Below are positions 58,680 through 64,000 of a stretch of 64,000 bases of DNA, piece after piece (positions within the stretch are counted from its first letter, which is position 1; each line of letters opens with the position of its first letter). The notes below the pieces were generated by a model. It searched no databases and was not told the DNA's origin. It saw nothing but the letters and a program-made list of their open reading frames with translations. Made by a program: the position numbers and the translations under genes. Location of the stretch: positions 620,001 to 684,000 of the forward strand of contig NZ_SBIW01000003.1 of the NCBI RefSeq assembly GCF_004054195.1, given 5' to 3'. The stretch is from Mucilaginibacter gilvus. GTDB lineage: Bacteria > Bacteroidota > Bacteroidia > Sphingobacteriales > Sphingobacteriaceae.

Positions 58680-58708
58680 TAAAAAAGCACAGCGGGCGGG
58701 CTGTGCTT
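58680..58708 (-). terminator. Terminator downstream of the M28 peptidase gene
   Basis: On the minus strand AAGCACAG-8-CTGTGCTT (8-bp perfect stem, GC-rich loop) is followed by TTTTTTATTT. It is about 130 bp past the peptidase stop, with repeat sequence in between. Confidence 0.75.
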
Positions 58709-58832
58709 GTCTGAATCAGGATTTTCAGAATTTTAGAATGAGCAGAATTTAATATAAAGGAATTTTCGATTGGCAATGGGAGTTTCTGTTGTTATTCTGA
58801 AAATCCTATAATTCTGTAAATTCTGATTCTGA
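58709..58832. repeat. Diverged intergenic repeat, TGTCTGAATCAGGATTTTCAG type
   Basis: tgtctgaatcaggattttca at 58709 faces ttctgaaaatcctataattc near 58793 and attctgattctgatgaattt at about 58818, forming loose inverted repeats. They resemble the repeat at 29117-29205. Confidence 0.5.
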
Positions 58833-58840
58833 TGAATTTT

Positions 58841-60427
58841 TTATTCAAACCCACCATGCCTGTTAGCTTTGGTTTGTGCCGGCCATTTGGTTTGTTCGCC
58901 GGTTTTGGTGTTTATGGGTAATACGATCTTGTCGCGTGAGGTTTTGGCTGGGTCTTCGCAGGCCATGTAAACCAGTATGGCGGTTAGCATAGCGTTATTT
59001 TTTACGTCGTCGAAAACTATCTTATCGTAAGTATCGCGGTTGGTGTGCCATGTGTAACTGCCATAGCTCCAGCTGTTTGAGCTTAATGAAAAGCCGGGAG
59101 CGCCCACCGCTACAAACGACGCAAAATCGGACCCTCCGCCGCCTGGTGTACCAGGGAAGTTGGTAGTGATCTGCTCACGAATATTCGCGGGTACCTTGCT
59201 CAGCCAGCGGCCAATATAATCGTAGCTGTTCAAAAAGCCTTGTCCGGAGATATTCACCACACGGCCTGTGCCGTTATCCTGGTTAAATAAAACCTGCAGG
59301 TTGGCCACTATCTCCGGGTGATCTTCCACAAAAGCGCGTGAGCCGTTCAGGCCTTGTTCTTCGCTGCCCCAGTGCCCAACTAAAATGGTGCGTTTAGGGT
59401 TAGGGTATACTTTTTTAAGGATGCGCATGGCTTCCATCATAGTTAATGTACCGGTGCCGTTATCGGTAGCGCCCTGGCCGCCATCCCAGGAATCGAAGTG
59501 TGCAGAAAGCATCACATACTCATCCGGTTTTTCGGTTCCTTTTATTTCACCAACAATGTTAAAGGTTGGTACAGCACCAAGTTCCTTAGATTCTGCTTGT
59601 ATTTTAATGGTTGGTTTGCTGCCGCCTTCGGTTAAGCGGTACAGCATCCCATAATCTTCCAGCGCTATATCAACCGTAGGCGTTTTTTTGGTGTAAGCGC
59701 CAAATATCTTATCAACCCCAAAACCTGCCGACCAGTTAGAGGTAACGACACCCGCCGCGCCGGCTTTTTCCAATGCGGGGGGTAAACTACGCGCGGTTAA
59801 ACCGGTATTGCTGATGCGTTTGCGCCATGCATCAGTTTGCGCGGTGCGGTCGGCCTTCATTTTATCGAAAGATTTCTTGGTGGCAAACTCCGTCCAGTTA
59901 TAATCGGGCCTGCCGGTAGGCTGCAGCATAGAGATCATTACAAATTTACCTTTCACCGCAGGCAGCCATTTTTGAAACGCGATAGAATCGGCAAATTCAG
60001 GCAGAATGATGGTTTCGGCAGTAACCGCTTTTTTCATGCCGGGGCTCCAGGCCAGTTGCGTGCCTTCCAGCGATTTTACACGCGGGGTAACCATGTCAAT
60101 ATGTGATACGCCGCGTTCCCAACCGCGCCAGTCGCCCCATTTTTCGTAACGGGCCGTGATGCCCCAGTCTTTATATTTTTCCAGCGCCCATTGGCCTGCT
60201 TTTTCCATCTGCGGCGTGCCTACCAAACGTGGGCCAATACCATCAAACAGTTGTTTGGCAAGCGGCACCAGCTGCGAGTTTTCTGTCTCTTCTTTTACAA
60301 TGTTATCTACAACAGGGTCCTTGGTTTGCGCGGTAGCTGCTCCGGCGGCAAAAAGCGCTGGGATAACCAGCATTTTTGTGATGTTTTTTGCACTGAGGAG
60401 GTGCAATAGCGTATTGGTAGTTTTCAT
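58841..60427 (-). CDS. M28 family metallopeptidase, exported
   Basis: A 528-residue exported zinc aminopeptidase-like enzyme. The signal region (LVIPALFAAGAATAQ) precedes a PA-type insert and the M28 catalytic domain with VMLSAHFDSWDGGQGATDNG (first His and Asp ligands), the Glu pair in GHWGSEEQGLNGSRAF, VLFNQDNGTG and the last His in YTWHTNRDTYD. These are the expected ligands for two zinc ions. The likely role is degradation of peptides in the periplasm or outside. It is a single-gene unit. Confidence 0.92.
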   Translation of the reverse strand: MKTTNTLLHLLSAKNITKMLVIPALFAAGAATAQTKDPVVDNIVKEETENSQLVPLAKQLFDGIGPRLVGTPQMEKAGQWALEKYKDWGITARYEKWGDWRGWERGVSHIDMVTPRVKSLEGTQLAWSPGMKKAVTAETIILPEFADSIAFQKWLPAVKGKFVMISMLQPTGRPDYNWTEFATKKSFDKMKADRTAQTDAWRKRISNTGLTARSLPPALEKAGAAGVVTSNWSAGFGVDKIFGAYTKKTPTVDIALEDYGMLYRLTEGGSKPTIKIQAESKELGAVPTFNIVGEIKGTEKPDEYVMLSAHFDSWDGGQGATDNGTGTLTMMEAMRILKKVYPNPKRTILVGHWGSEEQGLNGSRAFVEDHPEIVANLQVLFNQDNGTGRVVNISGQGFLNSYDYIGRWLSKVPANIREQITTNFPGTPGGGGSDFASFVAVGAPGFSLSSNSWSYGSYTWHTNRDTYDKIVFDDVKNNAMLTAILVYMACEDPAKTSRDKIVLPINTKTGEQTKWPAQTKANRHGGFE

Positions 60428-60579
60428 ATAGGCGAATATAAATAATAGCCATGGGTTTATGATTTGGTAACAGCAATTTCACAAAGCGTGCAACTTACCA
60501 GTTTGTGCTATTTTTTTAAAACCAAATACCACTCCGATGCTTTGATATAAAGAGATCTAAGTAAAAATTAATTTAAACT

Positions 60580-61239
60580 ATGGCGCAACTGGATGTACAA
60601 CCCAAGCAACGGAGTCCGTTTTGGATATGGATCGTGATACTTTTGGTGATACTTGGTGTACTGTTTATGCTGTGGCGCGGATGCAACCGCAGTTATCAGC
60701 CGCAGGCTTTAAAAACTACCGATTCGGATTCTACTCATGTAGATACCAATAATACATCCACAAAAATAGCCGTTACCCAGCCCGATTGGGAAGCCGTGGA
60801 TTTTGAACTGCCGCGATCAACATACGATGAAATTACCGATACCGCCATTGTGGTACGCGGCACCGATAAATACACCATTTACGGTTTAGGCGAAAATGTC
60901 CTGTTTGCCGAAGATCAAAGCACCTTACAAGGCGGTGCAGATGGGCGACTGAAACTGATCTCGGCATCGCTCCATAAAAGGTTCAATAACGCGGCGATAG
61001 GTGTTTACGGGCATACCGATAGCACGGGCGCATCATCAACTAACCGGATCTTAGGTGCCCAGCGTGCCAATGCCGTTAAAGATTGGTTGATAAGTAAAGG
61101 TGGGTTTGCCGATGCGATGATATCGGTACACTCGGTTGGCGAGGCTAAACCTATTGCCACCAACGGAACCGAAAGCGGCAGACAGCAAAACCGGAGCGTG
61201 GAAATCGTAGCGTTCCCGGCAGATACCACAAAGAACTAA
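60580..61239 (+). CDS. OmpA family protein with N-terminal membrane anchor
   Basis: A 219-residue protein. One membrane segment (WIWIVILLVILGVLFMLW, residues about 15-32) is followed by a linker and a C-terminal OmpA-like peptidoglycan-binding domain (about residues 110-215) with GVYGHTDSTGASSTNRILG, AQRANAVKDWL and NRSVEIVA. There is no outer membrane barrel, so it is probably an inner-membrane anchor that touches the cell wall. It lies 29 bp before the PRC-barrel gene, with which it may be cotranscribed. Confidence 0.88.
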   Translation: MAQLDVQPKQRSPFWIWIVILLVILGVLFMLWRGCNRSYQPQALKTTDSDSTHVDTNNTSTKIAVTQPDWEAVDFELPRSTYDEITDTAIVVRGTDKYTIYGLGENVLFAEDQSTLQGGADGRLKLISASLHKRFNNAAIGVYGHTDSTGASSTNRILGAQRANAVKDWLISKGGFADAMISVHSVGEAKPIATNGTESGRQQNRSVEIVAFPADTTKN

Positions 61240-61268
61240 ATACAAATTCAACCTTAAACAATAACGAC

Positions 61269-61793
61269 ATGGGTTCAGAAGATAACGATTACAGCAAACT
61301 GGAAGAGTTGAGCGAAAGTGATTTCGAGATAGCAGACGGGCAGCCGGATATACAGGGCTGGGACGTGCGCGATTCTGATAATAATAAAATAGGAGAGGTG
61401 GATGAGCTGCTCTTCAACCCTCAATCGCGCAAGGTGCGGTACGTTATACTACACATGGAAAATAACGACATAGACCTGGAGGACGGCCGCATTCTGATTC
61501 CCATTGGCGTTGCCGAATTGCATGAGGATGATGACGATGTGATTATACCCGATATTACAAAAGCACAGATCTTAGCTTTACCGCTTTACGAACGGGGTAG
61601 GGAGATCAATGCTGATACCGAGGCACAGATCCGCAACGTGTTTGTAAGCCCGGAGGCGAATGTAATGCTGGGTACCGATTTTTACGACCACGACCATTTC
61701 AGCGAAACCAAATTCTACGGCAAGCGCCGCCAGCCGGGAGCGGATAATACAGTAAGCCAAAGTTATTTGGATGAACCGGAGGAGGGGAAATAG
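61269..61793 (+). CDS. PRC-barrel domain protein
   Basis: A 174-residue soluble acidic protein with a PRC-barrel-like domain (VRDSDNNKIGEVDELLFN, then KVRYVILHMEN and RILIPIGVAEL) in residues about 25-95. The rest is polar and partly repetitive. PRC-barrel proteins of this sort are general stress-associated proteins in many bacteria. It follows the OmpA gene by 29 bp. An imperfect palindrome of gtgagt/actcac words lies just past the stop (61791-61889) and may act as its terminator. Confidence 0.82.
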   Translation: MGSEDNDYSKLEELSESDFEIADGQPDIQGWDVRDSDNNKIGEVDELLFNPQSRKVRYVILHMENNDIDLEDGRILIPIGVAELHEDDDDVIIPDITKAQILALPLYERGREINADTEAQIRNVFVSPEANVMLGTDFYDHDHFSETKFYGKRRQPGADNTVSQSYLDEPEEGK

Positions 61794-61890
61794 TGAGTGG
61801 TGAGTGATGAATTATTAATGGTGAATAGGGAGTTTGTGTGAGCCGTAACCGACTATTGCACACTCGCTACTCACCATTTACTACTCACTA

Positions 61891-62214
61891 CTAAGTACGC
61901 GGTCTTTTTAAGTTGTAGGCAACCAGGTAGTTTAGGTTATCGGTAACCACGGTGCGTTTATCAAGCGATTGCTCATCCTTGCTGAAAGATTGGTTCAGCC
62001 TTGATTTGATCTGGTGAAATACTTCCAAAACAGCTTCAGGTAACATTTTGGTTGCTATAGTAGGGTAGTATGTTTTTTGCAGGCGTGCTTTTTCTACATC
62101 GCCAACCAGGCTAAACTCCCAAACATCATCGGGTTTAAAACCGTGCTCTTTGGCGGTGTTCATCAGGTCGTACAGGTATAGGCGGGTTTGATTTTCTATT
62201 GTTTTTTCGTCCAT
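61891..62214 (-). CDS. Conserved hypothetical protein, ~107 residues
   Basis: A 107-residue soluble protein without a signal peptide (MDEKTIENQTRLYLYDLMNT ... YLVAYNLKRPRT). It is mostly helical with alternating charged residues. I recognise no domain, but the composition is that of a normal gene and its start is well placed. It is convergent with the PRC-barrel gene and is followed in the same direction upstream by a 42-residue basic protein gene, 8 bp away, suggesting a small operon. Confidence 0.7.
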   Translation of the reverse strand: MDEKTIENQTRLYLYDLMNTAKEHGFKPDDVWEFSLVGDVEKARLQKTYYPTIATKMLPEAVLEVFHQIKSRLNQSFSKDEQSLDKRTVVTDNLNYLVAYNLKRPRT

Positions 62215-62222
62215 GCAGGAGG

Positions 62223-62351
62223 TTATTTTTTCTTAGAGGTGAGGTCGGCAGATGAAGTGGATTTGCCCGACTGGTAGGATGATACTTTTTTGTTTACGTT
62301 TAGGCTTTTTTCTTTCTTGGTTTCTTTAACCTGTTTCTTGTCTTTGCTCAT
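62223..62351 (-). CDS. Small lysine-rich protein (42 residues)
   Basis: A 42-residue highly basic protein that begins MSKDKKQVKETKKEKSLNVN and ends in a lysine run after SADLTS. It is too short for a usual gene caller, but the codon use and the 8-bp spacing before the ATG of the 107-residue gene support it. Small basic proteins of this kind are common in the phylum; the function is unknown. It could be a nucleic-acid-binding peptide, which is speculation. Confidence 0.55.
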   Translation of the reverse strand: MSKDKKQVKETKKEKSLNVNKKVSSYQSGKSTSSADLTSKKK

Positions 62352-62565
62352 GATATATGGGTGTGTAATTAGCTAAAATGAAAATATGCCTCGCCATGAA
62401 ACGCAGCAGATGCTTTTAAAATGTGTTTGTTGTAATTGTTTAAATGTACCTTTTATTTATTGAAAATGAGCAGGTTTTTATAATTAATTTAAGGTAAAAG
62501 TTTAAATTAAGAAATAATGCCGTATATAATGATTACCTTGCACGCTTATTAAAAACAATATAATA

Positions 62566-62760
62566 ATGTCAAAAGAAGGAACTGTAAAGTTTTTCAACGT
62601 CACAAAAGGCTTTGGATTTATTTCACAGAGTGATAACAGAAGCGATGTTTTTGTTCACTCAACTGGCCTGATCGATGAGATCCGCGAAAACGATAGCGTT
62701 ACGTTTGATGTAGAAGAAGGCAAAAAAGGCCTAACAGCGGTAAATGTAAAAGTAGTTTAA
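62566..62760 (+). CDS. cspA: Cold shock protein (CspA family)
   Basis: A 64-residue single-stranded nucleic-acid-binding protein with RNA chaperone activity. The RNP1 motif KGFGFISQ and RNP2 motif DVFVHST are present in the canonical OB fold (GTVKFFNVTKGFGFI). A long AT-rich 5' region precedes it, as is usual for cold-inducible transcripts. A perfect terminator follows at 62786-62815, before the 60-residue gene. Confidence 0.96.
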   Translation: MSKEGTVKFFNVTKGFGFISQSDNRSDVFVHSTGLIDEIRENDSVTFDVEEGKKGLTAVNVKVV

Positions 62761-62785
62761 CAAATCACTATAAAATTTAATCGTG

Positions 62786-62815
62786 AGCATCTGCTGTAAG
62801 GCAGATGCTTTTTTA
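62786..62815 (+). terminator. Terminator of cspA
   Basis: Perfect 9-bp arms AGCATCTGC (62786-62794) and GCAGATGCT (62801-62809), 6-nt loop, followed by a run of T, 25 bp past the cspA stop. Confidence 0.92.
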
Positions 62816-62853
62816 TTCTCTTAAAATAAGTATTAACTAACCCACATACCAAT

Positions 62854-63036
62854 ATGGCGAAATCGCAAGCAACTTTTATGAAAAAACAACTGGAAAAAAA
62901 TCGCCAGAAAAAAAAGGAAGACAAGGCATACCGCAAACAGGAACGCAAGGATAACACCGGCAGCACCGACCTGGAAAGCATGATGGCCTACGTAAATGAA
63001 TTTGGAGAGATTACCTCAATACCTCCCGAAAAATAA
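62854..63036 (+). CDS. Small basic protein downstream of cspA
   Basis: A 60-residue protein. The N-terminal half is very basic (MKKQLEKNRQKKKEDKAYRK), and the C-terminal part is acidic (DLESMMAYVNEFGEITSIPP). It recurs next to cold shock genes in Bacteroidota (from memory). It may bind RNA with its basic half. Some readthrough of the cspA terminator may feed it. Confidence 0.7.
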   Translation: MAKSQATFMKKQLEKNRQKKKEDKAYRKQERKDNTGSTDLESMMAYVNEFGEITSIPPEK

Positions 63037-63093
63037 ACATCATCTTCTTTAAGCTTATAGCACAAAGGCACTAAGCTTAAAGAAATCCTGTTT

Positions 63094-63414
63094 TCAACCC
63101 AGCAAAACAGTTTTAAGGCCGGTAGCTTCTACCATAAACATCCGGTTAACAAATGCCTTTAAGCGCTCCAGTAAACTAAGGGGTTTTTCGGTTTTTAGCA
63201 TAACAATTTCTTCCTGTTCGGTTCCTCGCGTGGGGTGCTCATGCTCGTGCATTTCTTCGAGGATGCTTTCGCGTATCTCGGGGTCGCGGTTTACAATGTC
63301 ATCCAGTTCGGTAAGGTCGTTAAAGGTTGCGTTGCCGTTGCGTTGTTTTTTGATAAGGATATCGAAGCGTTCCTGGCGAAAGGTACGCCGGATCAATGGC
63401 CGGTTATTTCTCAT
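63094..63414 (-). CDS. Hypothetical protein, 106 residues
   Basis: A 106-residue soluble protein of unknown family. It has a basic N-terminus (RNNRPLIRRTFRQERFDILI) and a polar middle with charged helices (LDDIVNRDPEIRESILEEMH). No signal peptide or membrane segment is evident. It is convergent with the 60-residue gene, 58 bp away. I cannot suggest a function. Confidence 0.55.
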   Translation of the reverse strand: MRNNRPLIRRTFRQERFDILIKKQRNGNATFNDLTELDDIVNRDPEIRESILEEMHEHEHPTRGTEQEEIVMLKTEKPLSLLERLKAFVNRMFMVEATGLKTVLLG

Positions 63415-63701
63415 GATGGCACTAGTTATAATCTATCGGTGTCAAAAGCAATGCCATGGTTTTAAGATGTTGATTTTTAGGTAGTTGTGTTGATTACCTA
63501 TTGTGCGCTGTACTGTGGTGATACAGTGCGCTGTACGGTTATGGAAAGTATTGTGATGCATTATTTAACGATGTGTGATAGATATATTTTAATAACCTGC
63601 GGCGATAAATTTATGTTTGGGAGGTTGATTGCTGATTTGATTTGTAAAACTTCGGTTAAATGGTGAACTTTCTGCATTATTAAAGGTATAGCAGCAATAA
63701 T
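63415..63701. other. Intergenic region with direct repeat GTGCGCTGTAC
   Basis: The 287-bp gap upstream of the last gene holds no gene. It has two 11-bp direct repeats GTGCGCTGTAC at 63503-63513 and 63526-63536. The rest is AT-rich; promoter-like words are not well conserved. Confidence 0.5.
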
Positions 63702-63980
63702 ATGAAAGACACCACCATCCAAACCCTGCACCCCGATGCCGGAAAAACTAATAAGGTTATTTCCCTGGAAAAGTACGAAACCATTAAAGTCGCTATACTG
63801 GAAGTTTTGAAAGAGGGCGACTTAAGCCATACGCAGCTTATGGAGGCGATACATAAACGGGTGAGTAGTTATTTTAAAGGAAACGCCCAATGGTATGGCG
63901 AAACCGTTAAACTGGATCTGGAAGCGAGGGGGGTGATACAGCGGAGTAAAAGTAAGCTTCCAATTTACAGCGTCGCTTAA
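63702..63980 (+). CDS. Conserved hypothetical protein, possibly winged-helix-like
   Basis: A 92-residue soluble protein. It starts MKDTTIQTLHPDAGKTNKVI and has a helical region (ETIKVAILEVLKEGDLSHTQ, LMEAIHKRVSSYF) followed by a short beta-rich end (YGETVKLDLEARGVIQRSKS). The helix-helix-strand layout with a basic C-terminal part could be a small winged helix, but no family is recognised with confidence. It ends 20 bp before the window edge. Confidence 0.6.
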   Translation: MKDTTIQTLHPDAGKTNKVISLEKYETIKVAILEVLKEGDLSHTQLMEAIHKRVSSYFKGNAQWYGETVKLDLEARGVIQRSKSKLPIYSVA

Positions 63981-64000
63981 AAGTTATCACATCAAATTTA

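Noticed and set aside
1..64000. tRNA, rRNA, CRISPR array, prophage or insertion sequence
   Set aside because: By reading I saw no tRNA-like cloverleaf with GGTTCGA-type arm, no regular spacer-repeat array, and no transposase, integrase or structural phage genes. A dedicated search could still find a short RNA gene.

Overview
The window looks like chromosomal DNA from a member of the Bacteroidota, most likely family Sphingobacteriaceae and probably close to Mucilaginibacter; the genus is an inference from gene content, not a measured match. The support is: a short primary sigma factor without region 1.1, promoters of the TTTG / TAnnTTTG type instead of -35/-10 boxes, a carboxypeptidase-like domain at the front of a TonB-dependent receptor, CtlX and a Bacteroidota-type arginine decarboxylase, and families of intergenic palindromes typical of this group. 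No tRNA, rRNA, CRISPR array, intact prophage or insertion sequence was seen.

Layout. 1-4.8 kb: the start of smc (cut by the window edge), a TlpA-like thioredoxin, PhzF, a small ABC transporter pair, the primary sigma factor and a metallo-beta-lactamase-fold hydrolase. 5.3-8.2 kb: a LacI-type regulator, a YdcF-family protein and a decayed gene. 8.2-11.5 kb: proBA and an M50-like membrane protease. 11.6-14.8 kb: a TonB-dependent receptor preceded by a short ORF ending in four cysteine codons. 14.8-15.9 kb: a frameshifted secreted-protein gene. 16-23.7 kb: a complete assimilatory sulfate reduction operon on the minus strand: sulfite reductase, CobA, a precorrin-2 dehydrogenase/TauE fusion, APS reductase, CysD and CysN. 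It has its own short ORF with a Cys-Cys pair followed by a terminator-like hairpin. 23.8-33.5 kb: an acyltransferase, arginine decarboxylase, a dead eCIS-core (DUF4157) gene, an outer membrane beta-barrel, CtlX, a DUF2975/XRE pair, an arginine-deiminase family enzyme and argS. 33.6-41.6 kb: a WXXGXW lipoprotein, 3-hydroxyacyl-CoA dehydrogenase, a Crp-like regulator, a fatty acid hydroxylase, bioF-bioD, a LexA-like repressor divergent from a GIY-YIG-like gene, and msrB. 41.7-43.1 kb: an AT-rich island with two small lipoproteins, a broken small gene and several copies of a short hairpin. 43.2-50.3 kb: a large secreted protease-like/propeller/barrel protein, PBP1A, a dual-specificity phosphatase and a lipid kinase. 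50.5-53.1 kb: a four-gene plus-strand operon (membrane protein, DCC protein, TIGR01777 epimerase, SRPBCC protein). 53.3-64 kb: MOSC, GMC oxidoreductase, a long TPR protein, an M28 peptidase, OmpA, PRC-barrel and small basic proteins around cspA.

The strongest lead is the sulfur system. Two different short ORFs rich in cysteine codons precede two transcription units. For the sulfite reductase operon, the leader, an alternative pairing and a hairpin with a U-run have the geometry of classical transcription attenuation. For the TonB receptor, the leader stop codon begins an 11-bp pairing with the receptor start region, which suggests translational control. If right, both units answer to cysteine supply, and the receptor would be a candidate importer of a sulfur source. 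The operon also carries two unusual fusions (siroheme synthase domain with a TauE-type permease; sulfite reductase with a helical, possibly HEPN-like, C-terminal domain).
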